From: Chitinophagaceae bacterium
GTDB taxonomy: Bacteria > Bacteroidota > Bacteroidia > Chitinophagales > Chitinophagaceae
Assembly (NCBI GenBank): GCA_023957155.1
Contig: JAMLHK010000008.1
Span: 124,001 to 188,000 of the forward strand
DNA: 64,000 nucleotides
Direction of reading: 5' to 3'
How positions within the stretch are numbered: position 1 is the first letter of the stretch; each line of letters opens with the position of its first letter. Position numbers and translations under genes: made by a program. The notes below the pieces were generated by a model. The model had not been told where the DNA came from. It saw only the letters and a program-made list of their open reading frames with translations, and did no database searches. Positions 17,926-26,407 of the stretch are shown piece after piece.

Positions 17926-17970
17926 CTATAACGTCCCGCTTATAGCGCGAAGCCATAGGGGACGTTATAG
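17926..17970. repeat. Perfect 12-bp inverted repeat
   Basis: CTATAACGTCCC (17926-17937) and GGGACGTTATAG (17959-17970) flank a 21-bp centre containing GCTTATAGCGCGAAGC. It lies in the gap between the aconitase stop and the czc promoter. An 11-bp piece of it, ATAACGTCCCG, recurs at 39216-39226. It may be a mobile-element remnant or an extended terminator/operator. Confidence 0.5.
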
Positions 17971-18027
17971 TGAAATTTTATTTTTGACCAGGACATTCCG
18001 GTAATGTAAGGTAAAACCTTATGTTCC

Positions 18028-20292
18028 TTATTTCCCAAACTGTTTCCTGATCACGTTCAGCGCTCCGCCTTCCTTAAACCACTGTATCTGCTGCTCATTG
18101 TAGGTATGGTTAACCGTTATATCATCTGTCGTACCATTGGAATGATGCAGCGTCAACGTGAGCGGCTTACCGGGAGTAAAAGTAGTTAAGCCATTGATAT
18201 CTATGCTGTCATCTTCCTGGATCTTATCATAGTCTTCCTTATTGGCAAAGGTAAGAGCCAGCATTCCCTGCTTTTTCAGGTTGGTTTCATGTATACGGGC
18301 AAAGCTTCTCACCACAATGGCACGAACGCCTAAATGGCGCGGTTCCATAGCCGCATGTTCCCGGCTCGATCCTTCCCCGTAATTTTCATCACCTACTACC
18401 ACGCTTCCTGTGCCGGCTGCTTTATATGCCCTTGCCGTTGCCGGTACCGGGCCGTATTCACCGGTCAGCTGGTTTTTAACCGTGTCTGTTTTTTCGTTAT
18501 AAAAATTAATAGCGCCGATGAGCATGTTATTGCTGATATTATCTAAATGTCCCCTGAATTTCAGCCAGGGCCCTGCCATAGAAATATGGTCGGTTGTACA
18601 TTTACCTTTAGCTTTAATGAGCAGCTTCAATCCTTTCAGGTCAGTACCTTCCCATGGGGTAAACGGAGCCAGGAGCTGCAGGCGTTGCGAATCGGGCTTC
18701 ACCACTACTTGCACCTGGCTGCCATCTTTAGCCGGCGCCACATAGCCGGGATCATCAACAGAAAATCCTTTAGGGGGCAGTTCCAAACCTTTAGGTTCAT
18801 CCAGCATTACCTGTTCACCATTTTCGTTGGTGAGCTTGTCTTTTAACGGATTGAATGTAAGGTCACCCGCTATGGCAAATGCGGTAACAATTTCGGGGGA
18901 AGCTACAAAAGCATGGGTGCTGGATAAGCCGTCATTTCTCTTGGCAAAGTTGCGGTTGAAAGAGGTAATGATAGAGTTTTTGCGGTTGGGGTCATCAATA
19001 TGCCTTGCCCATTGCCCGATGCACGGTCCGCAGGCATTGGCTAACACCACGCCGCCAATCTGGTCGAACGTATGTAAAAATCCGTCTTTTTCTATGGTAT
19101 AACGAACCATTTCACTACCGGGAGTGATGGTGAATTCGGCTCTTGTTTTTAATTTTTTATTAATCGCCTGTTGGGCAAGGGAGGCAGAACGGCTGATGTC
19201 TTCATAAGAAGAGTTGGTACAGGAACCGATCAGCGCCACTTCCAATTTTTCCGGCCAATTGTTGGCTTTTATCGCTTCGCCGAATTTACTGATCGGCCAG
19301 GCTAAGTCGGGCGTAAACGGTCCGTTTACATACGGTTCCAGCTCATCGAGATTAATTTCGATCAGCTGGTCGTAATATTTTTCCGGGTTGGCATATACTT
19401 CCGGGTCAGGACGTAAGTGTTCTTTAATGTGATCTGCCAGGTTCGCTACTTCCTCACGTTCCGTAGCCCGGAGATAGGCAGCCATTTTTTCATCATAGGT
19501 AAAAACAGAACAGGTAGCCCCGATCTCGGCGCCCATATTGCATATTGTACCCTTACCGGTAGCGCTAAGACTTTCAGCGCCTTCACCGAAGTACTCTACA
19601 ATAGCCCCGGTGCCGCCTTTAACGGTCAGGATACCGGCTACCTTCAATATCACATCTTTCGGAGAACTCCACCCGCTTAGCTTGCCTGTAAGCTTTATAC
19701 CAATGAGCTTAGGCATTTTCAGCTCCCAGGGAAGTCCGGCCATTACGTCAACGGCATCCGCTCCGCCAACACCGATGGCTACCATACCCAATCCCCCGGC
19801 ATTGGGGGTATGTGAGTCCGTTCCGATCATCATACCGCCGGGGAATGCATAATTTTCAAGCACAACCTGGTGAATGATGCCGGCACCGGCTTTCCAGAAA
19901 CCGATACCGTATTTATTGGAGATGGAAGCGAGAAAATCATATACTTCCCGGTTCACATCCACGGCTGTCTGGAGATCCTGTGCTGCGCCTACTTTAGCCT
20001 GGATAAGATGATCGCAGTGAACGGTAGAGGGTACGGCCACTTTATCCCTGCCGCAGGTCATGAACTGGAGCAGGGCCATCTGGGCGGTAGCATCCTGCAT
20101 AGCTACCCGGTCCGGTGCAAAATCAACATAATCTTTTCCTCTTTCATAAGCACGGGCAGGAGGTTCATATAGATGGGTGTATAGTATTTTTTCTGCCAGG
20201 GTAAGGGGCGTTCCGGTTAGCTTACGTGCTGCCGCAATTTTAGCGGGCATGGCGGCATAGGTTTTTTTAATAAGATCGAGATCAAAAATCAT
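18028..20292 (-). CDS. acn: Aconitate hydratase
   Basis: A 754-residue TCA-cycle enzyme interconverting citrate and isocitrate through a [4Fe-4S] cluster, resembling the mitochondrial-type aconitase common in Bacteroidota. The substrate and cluster regions are intact: [13 protein letters not shown], the first cluster cysteine in [11 protein letters not shown], and the pair in [11 protein letters not shown]. The swivelling C-terminal domain carries [15 protein letters not shown] and [15 protein letters not shown]. The frame is open to 20373, but ATG 20292 begins [25 protein letters not shown], the conserved family start. It is divergent from the PspC-like gene, with a - strand -7 box at 20387-20394. 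Confidence 0.95.
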   Translation of the reverse strand: MIFDLDLIKKTYAAMPAKIAAARKLTGTPLTLAEKILYTHLYEPPARAYERGKDYVDFAPDRVAMQDATAQMALLQFMTCGRDKVAVPSTVHCDHLIQAKVGAAQDLQTAVDVNREVYDFLASISNKYGIGFWKAGAGIIHQVVLENYAFPGGMMIGTDSHTPNAGGLGMVAIGVGGADAVDVMAGLPWELKMPKLIGIKLTGKLSGWSSPKDVILKVAGILTVKGGTGAIVEYFGEGAESLSATGKGTICNMGAEIGATCSVFTYDEKMAAYLRATEREEVANLADHIKEHLRPDPEVYANPEKYYDQLIEINLDELEPYVNGPFTPDLAWPISKFGEAIKANNWPEKLEVALIGSCTNSSYEDISRSASLAQQAINKKLKTRAEFTITPGSEMVRYTIEKDGFLHTFDQIGGVVLANACGPCIGQWARHIDDPNRKNSIITSFNRNFAKRNDGLSSTHAFVASPEIVTAFAIAGDLTFNPLKDKLTNENGEQVMLDEPKGLELPPKGFSVDDPGYVAPAKDGSQVQVVVKPDSQRLQLLAPFTPWEGTDLKGLKLLIKAKGKCTTDHISMAGPWLKFRGHLDNISNNMLIGAINFYNEKTDTVKNQLTGEYGPVPATARAYKAAGTGSVVVGDENYGEGSSREHAAMEPRHLGVRAIVVRSFARIHETNLKKQGMLALTFANKEDYDKIQEDDSIDINGLTTFTPGKPLTLTLHHSNGTTDDITVNHTYNEQQIQWFKEGGALNVIRKQFGK

Positions 20293-20386
20293 ATATATCA
20301 TTTTTAAGGTTGTCGCATATCGCGTATACAACGTATTATTATGAAATAGTTGCGGGAAGCTGGTAAAATACATTCAAAAAGCCGCG

Positions 20387-20394
20387 CAAAATTA
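20387..20394 (-). promoter_or_regulatory. Promoter -7 box of aconitase
   Basis: The - strand reads TAATTTTG (TAnnTTTG), about 95 bp before the acn ATG. It lies back to back with the box for the divergent gene. Confidence 0.4.
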
Positions 20395-20422
20395 TTGAAA
20401 AACCGGCAGAATTATCTTTTTA

Positions 20423-20430
20423 TAAATTTG
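20423..20430 (+). promoter_or_regulatory. Promoter -7 box of the PspC-like gene
   Basis: TAAATTTG matches TAnnTTTG 72 bp before the ATG at 20502. A TTG at 20395-20397 is further away than ideal. Confidence 0.45.
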
Positions 20431-20501
20431 CGGCATAATAAAAGTTTTTTAGCCGGAAGACGTTTTTTGTGTTAGCATTATTTATTTTTTAATTTAGCAG
20501 T

Positions 20502-20723
20502 ATGAACAGATTCAGAAACTTTATCGAATGGCAGGTGTTCGGGGTTTGTTCCTATATCGGTGAAAAAATAGGAATAGCCACTACTACTATTCGTAAGCAC
20601 TTCATATATATATCCCTTCTTACTATGGGTTCTCCTATAATTATATATATGTTCCTCGCCTTTTGGGTAAATATCCGCAACTATATCTGGAGCAGCCGTA
20701 GAAATCCGCTTAAGAACAGCTAA
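20502..20723 (+). CDS. PspC-domain-like small membrane protein
   Basis: A 73-residue protein. Residues 11-60 (WQVFGVCSYIGEKIGIATT ... FIYISLLTMGSPIIIYMFLAFWV) match the PspC domain pattern: an amphipathic G-V-C..ig..lgi segment followed by a strongly hydrophobic helix. PspC proteins sit in the inner membrane and take part in envelope-stress responses. A - strand ORF (20478-20741) overlaps it but has no recognisable features, whereas this frame has the hydrophobic helix, a good ATG and a -7 box. No pspA or pspB is adjacent. Bacteroidota often carry such stand-alone short PspC proteins, and the exact role is unknown. Confidence 0.75.
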   Translation: MNRFRNFIEWQVFGVCSYIGEKIGIATTTIRKHFIYISLLTMGSPIIIYMFLAFWVNIRNYIWSSRRNPLKNS

Positions 20724-20879
20724 CGGCTTTTTATACCTCATCGAAATTAAGATGACCTGTAGACCGGGTTGATCTATGTTAATGAGATGCAGTGGTTTAT
20801 TGTACCTGTTTCAAATTTTGGACAATCACCGGGTGGGAGTTGGTTCTTGCGTTAATTTGAATGCAAACGTTTGAAAAAT

Positions 20880-20956
20880 ATTGCCTTGCGTAAATGTACT
20901 TAGTATTTCTCTTATTTTTTTCGTGTTATTCAAAATAAGGCAGGAGCGAAGGCAAT
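20880..20956. other. Nested inverted repeats in non-coding DNA, possible structured RNA
   Basis: The outer arms ATTGCCTT (20880-20887) and AAGGCAAT (20949-20956) enclose inner arms CTTATTTT (20911-20918) and AAAATAAG (20932-20939). The 533-bp gap at 20724-21256 has no credible gene. This structure, the tandem array at 21028-21200 and the terminator at 21203-21248 are its contents. Confidence 0.3.
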
Positions 20957-21027
20957 TTATATACGGAACTGCGTTATATATCTGATTTTATAAAAATAGC
21001 TAATCTTATAAAATCCTTACTTACTAA

Positions 21028-21200
21028 TCCATGAAATATAAATGACTTATTCTGTGAAAAACCCGATTCAAATCCATTGAAGAACCACAAATTCAATTAT
21101 CCGGTGAAAAAACCAAAATCCAGGTGTTCTTCATGAAAAACCAAAAAGTCCAGGTCCAATGTAAAAACCAATCCAGTTATCCGATGTAAAAACATCCTAT
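21028..21200. repeat. Tandem array of six imperfect ~26-bp units related to the terminator-linked box
   Basis: Units with pattern ATCCgATGnAAAAACC recur with AAACC anchors at about 21062, 21085, 21112, 21141, 21168 and 21193, spaced 23-29 bp. On the - strand each reads GGTTTTTnCATnGGATAnnTGGATT, closely similar to the 24-nt box found beside terminators at 36.2 and 40.2-40.4 kb. There are no unique spacers, so this is not a CRISPR array. Confidence 0.65.
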
Positions 21201-21202
21201 GG

Positions 21203-21248
21203 AAGCTCCTGATCCTCTATCCTAATGATTCGGGAGCTTTTTTTTTCT
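21203..21248 (+). terminator. Intrinsic terminator following the 26-bp repeat array
   Basis: AAGCTCC (21203-21209) pairs with GGAGCTT (21233-21239) around a 23-nt loop and runs into nine or so T residues on the + strand. No annotated + strand gene reads into it except the distant PspC-like gene. This suggests either a long 3' UTR or an unannotated RNA. Confidence 0.65.
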
Positions 21249-21256
21249 TCTTATTT

Positions 21257-21718
21257 TCAAAACAGGTCAAGTCGCTCTTTCTGTTCGAACCGTACGGGGC
21301 GGGTTATAAAAAAGCCTGATCTTCCTATTTTTATCTTTCCTTCCAGGCGCACCAAAACAGAATCCTTCATGGCGAGGGACAACGCATTCCCGATCACATT
21401 TTTAAATTCTATCTGCACCTTAACCGGTATCTGAAACGTATCTGATTTTTGAATATATATCGTGGAGTCTAATTCCGTATGACCCAGGAGCCGGTTATCT
21501 ACATAAATATTTAAGCTTCCTGATTTGAATATGAGGTTCGACTTATTGGGATTATACATCCTGACCGTTGCCGAAAGGGTGGGGTTGGTTAAGCTCTGTG
21601 CCCCGAACTGTACGTTGTTCACATCAATATATTCCGGTGCGGTAATGTGCCGGCAGGAGGAGAGGAGACCGGTTGCAATGACCAGGGCAGTCAGTAGAGG
21701 TATTCGTTTTTTATTCAT
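21257..21718 (-). CDS. LEA type 2 (WHy-like) lipoprotein
   Basis: A 153-residue protein with a lipoprotein signal (IATGLLSSC) and a single beta-sandwich resembling the LEA14/WHy domain. Diagnostic features are the PTLSATVRMYNPNKSNLIFKSGSLNIYVDNRLLGH stretch and a late VKVQIEFKNVIGNAL segment. Such proteins are periplasmic or membrane-tethered and are linked, mostly by analogy with plant LEA14, to desiccation or stress tolerance. ATG 21718 starts the signal peptide; the longer open frame to 21784 gives an implausible N-terminus. It is a single gene with no obvious operon partner. Confidence 0.75.
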   Translation of the reverse strand: MNKKRIPLLTALVIATGLLSSCRHITAPEYIDVNNVQFGAQSLTNPTLSATVRMYNPNKSNLIFKSGSLNIYVDNRLLGHTELDSTIYIQKSDTFQIPVKVQIEFKNVIGNALSLAMKDSVLVRLEGKIKIGRSGFFITRPVRFEQKERLDLF

Positions 21719-22016
21719 AGAAAAAAATAGGAATGCAAGATAAGGGCTTACGCAGAATGAAAAGAAAAAAATAGCGTTAAACAATCCTCAAACACAGGCT
21801 AAAAATATTAGTTTTACAACCTGAAAACTTGTCCGGTTTAAATTTTTCTGTAATCTAATATTATTAGTTTTATAATTTTAGTTATATAATATTGATTATT
21901 AGTATTTTGTATTTTATTACCTAAAATTTAAAATTCAATATAATAATAGTAAATCACTGTATTTTCCTGTTTTTCCCGGATTGCTATACAAAAAAGTAAA
22001 AAATTAGATTGTAATA
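21719..22016. other. AT-rich divergent intergenic region
   Basis: About 300 bp, strikingly AT-rich from 21840 to 22015, between the LEA-like gene and wbqC. It probably holds both promoters, but I cannot single out convincing boxes. Confidence 0.5.
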
Positions 22017-22628
22017 ATGTTAATAATTGGTTTACAATATTTTGCACCTGTTATTGAATATAAAATTTCATTTCAATATTCAAATATTAATTTGGAGCAA
22101 TATGAATATTGGCAAAAGGCGGCTTTCCGGAACCGCTGTATCATTGCCGGTGCCAATGGATTGGTCAATCTGAGCATCCCGGTAGAAGGCGGCAGACATT
22201 CGGGCAAGCCGGTCAGGGAAGTAAAGATTGACAATACCAGCCGGTGGCAAATGGTCCATTGGCGGTCGGTGGTTTCGGCCTATAACCGTTCACCCTGGTT
22301 TGAATATTACAAAGATGAAATGGAAAGTTTTTATAATACAAAATATAACTGGTTATGGGATTGGAATTATGACCTGTTGCTGTGGACGAATAAAAAGCTT
22401 GGTATTGAAGGGAACATGGAGTTGACGAAAAGCTGGAAAAGAGATTACCCGGCCGGTGATTTTGAGGATTGGCGTTACCGGGTGCTGCCTAAAAACTATA
22501 CTTCCTTTGCCGGGGATTGCCCGGTATACAGGCAGGTTTTTGAAGACCGCCTGGGATTTATTCCTAACCTGAGTATTCTTGATCTGTTATTTTGTGAAGG
22601 CTCTAATGCCATAAACCTGTTAGGGTAA
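22017..22628 (+). CDS. WbqC family protein
   Basis: A 203-residue protein of the WbqC-like family, which is found near polysaccharide biosynthesis and other loci; its biochemical activity is not established. Family hallmarks are an N-terminal strand with a conserved P-I/V segment (LIIGLQYFAPVIEYKIS), W-Q-K-A-A-F-R-N-R-C followed by GLVNLSIPVEGG, and the aromatic core HWRSVVSAYNRSPWFEYY, ending LSILDLLFCEGSNAINLL. It is followed by lysA after 81 bp. No glycan genes are adjacent. Confidence 0.85.
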   Translation: MLIIGLQYFAPVIEYKISFQYSNINLEQYEYWQKAAFRNRCIIAGANGLVNLSIPVEGGRHSGKPVREVKIDNTSRWQMVHWRSVVSAYNRSPWFEYYKDEMESFYNTKYNWLWDWNYDLLLWTNKKLGIEGNMELTKSWKRDYPAGDFEDWRYRVLPKNYTSFAGDCPVYRQVFEDRLGFIPNLSILDLLFCEGSNAINLLG

Positions 22629-22709
22629 ATGTATTTCCGGCTTTAATACTATTCCTGTATTTTCGCTGCCGGATTTTAACAGGCAGAAGCCGGGAAATTA
22701 ACATCATTT

Positions 22710-23927
22710 ATGCCGCAGGTTTTATCACATCAGCAACTACTGGAAATAGCGAATGAGTTTGGTACGCCATTATATATATATCACGCCGAACGAATTACGG
22801 AACAGTACCATCGTTTGCAGGAAGCTTTTAAGGATACGGATGCTACCTTTTTTTATGCCTGTAAAGCGCTTACTAATGTAAATGTACTTAAGCACCTAAA
22901 GCATATCGGTTGTAATATAGACTGTAGCTCTATCAATGAAGTGAGGCTGGCCTTATTAGCCGGTTTTGAGCCGGAAAGGGTATTGTATACGTCCAATAAT
23001 ATAGCGTTTAGTGAAATTGAGGAGGCCGTATCATTGGGGGTGCATGTTAATATTGACAGTGTGTCGAATCTGCAGAAATTCGGGGAGCGCTATGGTCATA
23101 GTTACCCGGTAGGCATTCGTTTACGGCCTAATATTATGGCAGGGGGAAATCTTAAAATTTCCACGGGGCATAATAAGAGCAAATTTGGTATACCGGTTGA
23201 GGATATTGACCAGGTGCTGTCGGTTATGAAGGAAAAGAACCTGCATGTGCGTACATTCCATATCCATACGGGTAGTGAGATCAAGGATGTGGAAGTCTTT
23301 GCCCGGGGTATGGAAGTGTTGTTTGATCTTATCCGGCATTTTCCGGAATTGGAGGTTATTGACCTGGGGGGCGGGTTTAAAGTGCCGTATACACCCGGTG
23401 AGGAAGGTACTGATGTAGAACGGTTGGGTAAAAGGGTAAAGGAGGAGTTTGATACGATTGCAAAAAAATACGGGCGTAGACTGAAGGTATGGTTTGAGCC
23501 GGGTAAATTTTTAGTGAGTGAAGCGGGGTATTTTGTAGTACAGGTAAATGTGCTTAAGCAATCGGGTGATATTTGCTTTGCCGGGGTGAATAGCGGGTTG
23601 AATCATTTGATCCGCCCGATGTTTTACGGCTCATATCATCATATCCAAAACATATCTGATCCGGGTGGTAAGCCGGAAACATATCATATTGTCGGTAATG
23701 TATGTGAAACGGATACTTTTGCAGAAGATCGTGTGCTGCCGAAGATAAAGGAAGGTGATTTCCTTGTATTTTATAATGCGGGTGCGTATGGTTTTGAAAT
23801 GGCCTCAAATTATAATTCACGGTTTAAGCCGGCTGAAGTGCTGGTAATAAATAATAAAGCCCGGCTGATCCGCCGCCGCGATACGTTAGAAGATATTTTA
23901 GCTACGCAGGTAATATTGAAAGATTGA
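22710..23927 (+). CDS. lysA: Diaminopimelate decarboxylase
   Basis: A 405-residue PLP enzyme making L-lysine from meso-diaminopimelate, the last step of the pathway. The PLP-binding lysine is in FFYACKALTN. HTGSEI, the glycine-rich VIDLGGGFKVPY and EPGKFLVSEAGYFVVQV mark the alanine-racemase-like barrel. GNVCETDTFAEDRVLP carries the C-terminal active-site cysteine, and NAGAYGFEMASNYNSR is the closing signature of LysA. The length is normal. A related decarboxylase (carboxynorspermidine type) is less likely given these motifs. The next gene starts 40 bp downstream. Confidence 0.93.
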   Translation: MPQVLSHQQLLEIANEFGTPLYIYHAERITEQYHRLQEAFKDTDATFFYACKALTNVNVLKHLKHIGCNIDCSSINEVRLALLAGFEPERVLYTSNNIAFSEIEEAVSLGVHVNIDSVSNLQKFGERYGHSYPVGIRLRPNIMAGGNLKISTGHNKSKFGIPVEDIDQVLSVMKEKNLHVRTFHIHTGSEIKDVEVFARGMEVLFDLIRHFPELEVIDLGGGFKVPYTPGEEGTDVERLGKRVKEEFDTIAKKYGRRLKVWFEPGKFLVSEAGYFVVQVNVLKQSGDICFAGVNSGLNHLIRPMFYGSYHHIQNISDPGGKPETYHIVGNVCETDTFAEDRVLPKIKEGDFLVFYNAGAYGFEMASNYNSRFKPAEVLVINNKARLIRRRDTLEDILATQVILKD

Positions 23928-23967
23928 TGTATCTTCCCGCAACGGCAACTCCTGTAATTTGTTTTTA

Positions 23968-25464
23968 ATGAAGCGCTTCTTCTTTCTTTTCCTGCTCTTG
24001 TGTGAATTAACTCCCGGGTTAGCCGGAGATGTTGCCGCTACTATTGCGCTGGAGGTAAAGAATGGAAGGGAAACGGTTGTTTCCTATATGCTTCCCGTAA
24101 ATCATACTGTTTTTTGGGGAGCGGTAAAGGAAGATACACTCCGCAATGGGGCCTATCATATTGCCCTGAAAGAAACCCAAACCGGCTTTGTAGATATCCG
24201 GGTCAGGCAGTTTAATATCCGCTTATTTGTGCAACCGGGTGATGACCTCAGGCTGTATATTGATGAAAATAATCCTGAAAAGCCGCTTCGTATTGAGGGT
24301 AATAATAATGCGGGACAGGAAATGTTTACCGCCCTGGAACTTCCTTACCCGGGTAATATCGTTTCCCGTTATAAAAGAGACAGTACGGCAGGGCTATTGG
24401 AAAAGCACGTGGAAGCAGATAAAAAAGTGAGACTTGATATTTTCAGGATCCTGTACAATGAACGGAAGATCAACAAGGCGTTCATGGATTTCATGCAAAT
24501 GAACCTGGATTATTATCATGCTTCCGTAATGTCGGAGGTTATTGCCGGTAAATATGCGCTCACGGGGCTTCCCGGTGATCATCCGTCTTATACCCGGGTA
24601 TTCCCGTCTGACTTTGCCGTTTTATGGGAAAAACTATACCGCCAATACCCGGCTGATAACGTGGCGGCATTGCGAACTTTTGGATATAATGAAGGATTTA
24701 ATTTATATACCGGTAATTATGTCAACGGGTATCTTCACTGGGTGAGGAACAGGAGCCGGTCTGTTCCTTCGGTTTCCACCGACTGGGCATCGGGTATGAG
24801 AGAAACCTGGCAAACAATTCAAAGCAACCTTTCCCCTGCAGTAGCGGAATATGTGATGGCAGGCATGTTGTTTACGGAGCTGAGCCGGGAAAAAAATTAT
24901 ACGGAACTGTTGAAATTTTCTGATGATTTTAAGCGGCGCTATCCGCAAAGCAGCTATACCACGCTGCTTGAGCCTCTGATAAAGAAGGCGGACAGCTATA
25001 CGGTGAAAGTAAAGGCGGATTTTACCGCAGAGCAAAAATTAATACCCGGATACCATGCCATTGATTCTTTCCGGCAGCTGATGACCCCGTTTTTGGGTAA
25101 AGTGGTATTTATTGAATTTTGGGCAAGCTGGTGTATTACCTGTAAGGATCAGTTTGATCATGAAGATGAATTGAGCCGGTTTTTAAAATCGAAGGGAGCG
25201 GAGCATTTGTTTATATCTGTTGACAATGATAAGCATGATGAAGAGTGGAGGGATGGAATTAAGCTGTTTAACCTTCGGGGTAGTCATATCCGGGCTAATG
25301 AAAAATTACTCCGGGACCTGTCCCGTATTTTCTGGCAGGGTAAGGGATATGCCCTCCCTTTATATGTCATTATCAGCCGCTCCGGCTATATTGTTGAATT
25401 TGATACCTACCGGCCATCTGAAAAGAAGAAGCTGTATGACCGGATTCAGAAATATGTGCAGTAG
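23968..25464 (+). CDS. TlpA-like periplasmic thioredoxin-domain protein
   Basis: A 498-residue exported protein with signal peptide MKRFFFLFLLLCELTPGLAG. An N-terminal beta domain (about 20-115), similar to the DUF4369-type domains of Bacteroidota TlpA proteins, is followed by a helical middle region. The C-terminal thioredoxin domain has the active site FWASWCITCKDQF (CITC) and an unusual extension DNDKHDEEWRDGIK. Such proteins reduce or shuffle disulfides in the periplasm, with unknown clients. ATG 23968 is preferred over TTG 23959. It is 40 bp downstream of lysA and may be co-transcribed, without functional link. Confidence 0.85.
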   Translation: MKRFFFLFLLLCELTPGLAGDVAATIALEVKNGRETVVSYMLPVNHTVFWGAVKEDTLRNGAYHIALKETQTGFVDIRVRQFNIRLFVQPGDDLRLYIDENNPEKPLRIEGNNNAGQEMFTALELPYPGNIVSRYKRDSTAGLLEKHVEADKKVRLDIFRILYNERKINKAFMDFMQMNLDYYHASVMSEVIAGKYALTGLPGDHPSYTRVFPSDFAVLWEKLYRQYPADNVAALRTFGYNEGFNLYTGNYVNGYLHWVRNRSRSVPSVSTDWASGMRETWQTIQSNLSPAVAEYVMAGMLFTELSREKNYTELLKFSDDFKRRYPQSSYTTLLEPLIKKADSYTVKVKADFTAEQKLIPGYHAIDSFRQLMTPFLGKVVFIEFWASWCITCKDQFDHEDELSRFLKSKGAEHLFISVDNDKHDEEWRDGIKLFNLRGSHIRANEKLLRDLSRIFWQGKGYALPLYVIISRSGYIVEFDTYRPSEKKKLYDRIQKYVQ

Positions 25465-25520
25465 GGATACCACCCGTCTTTTCCGGAAGTAATGCGCGGA
25501 TACTTTTCTATACCCCGTAT

Positions 25521-26378
25521 TTACACTTTAAACAGGTGATTGGGATAGTTCAATGGGTCCTGGTTAAGCAGGTCGCACAATACCTGGTACAGCTCAGGGT
25601 AATGTAAGTTGAGCCGGTCGGGGCTTTTAAAATATATTTCTATGCTCTCTGCCCAGAATTCCTGGAAATCTTTGATGGCATATTCGGAATATAAGCCGAT
25701 GGTAAGCACTTTTTCTACATTATAGATCTTATCGCCTATGGAGTTAAACTTGCGGAAAGTATCCTTAAAATCTTTGTCAATACTCATCGCGGTTTCGAAG
25801 TTCTGGTAATATAAAGCATGTGCCATTTCATGCAGTCCCACATTTTGCAGTTCATATTTATTCTTATATCCTTCCAGGAACTGTTTCCATGCAATATTGA
25901 TGGTATTGCCCGTTACGTTGCCGATCAATATCCTGAAAGGCTCCAGCCCGACAAAAGCTTCGGGAAAAATTTGTATAATGTTGAAATGCGACAGCAGGTA
26001 TTTTTTTAAGCCGAAAGTGAGCTGGATAGCAGCTGCGCTGATCAGGATCGGCATCTCGCGATAGCCTTTTTTATCGTGGATGATAAATATTTTGGTATCA
26101 ATGAATTTCTTTAACCGGCTGATAAATTTCTCCCGGTCTATGTCCAGGAGGCGGTTATAATACGGAAAATGCCGGGTAAGCACGGCATTTAATACGTCAT
26201 CGGGGAACTCCAGTTCATTGCCGTTATATACCAAAGGACATTTAATATGGGCTTCTTCCTGCGATAATTTATCATGACCCTGCTGATCGGTTGAATCCGT
26301 CAGGGTGAGCCTCACCGACCGGGTTAGCTGCCATATAGATGCAATTACTAATATGATTAATACAATCCAGACAATCAT
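25521..26378 (-). CDS. MtfA/M90-like zinc-dependent peptidase, membrane-anchored
   Basis: A 285-residue protein with an N-terminal hydrophobic helix (VWIVLIILVIASIWQL) and a cytoplasmic or periplasmic peptidase domain. The zinc motif is HEMAHAL within NVGLHEMAHALYYQ, and the third ligand glutamate lies in FQEFWAESIEIYFKSP, as in MtfA. E. coli MtfA regulates glucose PTS through binding of Mlc; Bacteroidota have no such circuit, so the substrate here is unknown. Its stop converges on the TlpA-like gene. The start is 29 bp downstream of the DUF2130 gene, which suggests a two-gene transcript. Confidence 0.85.
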   Translation of the reverse strand: MIVWIVLIILVIASIWQLTRSVRLTLTDSTDQQGHDKLSQEEAHIKCPLVYNGNELEFPDDVLNAVLTRHFPYYNRLLDIDREKFISRLKKFIDTKIFIIHDKKGYREMPILISAAAIQLTFGLKKYLLSHFNIIQIFPEAFVGLEPFRILIGNVTGNTINIAWKQFLEGYKNKYELQNVGLHEMAHALYYQNFETAMSIDKDFKDTFRKFNSIGDKIYNVEKVLTIGLYSEYAIKDFQEFWAESIEIYFKSPDRLNLHYPELYQVLCDLLNQDPLNYPNHLFKV

Positions 26379-26407
26379 TCCATCTGCTTGGGATGGTATA
26401 TAACGTT

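Noticed and set aside
20478-20741. - strand 87-codon frame overlapping the PspC-like gene
   Set aside because: The + strand frame has the PspC pattern, hydrophobic helix, ATG and a -7 box, so the - strand frame is a shadow.
21028-21200. Possible CRISPR array
   Set aside because: Units are irregular (23-29 bp), imperfect and without unique spacers, and no cas gene is nearby.
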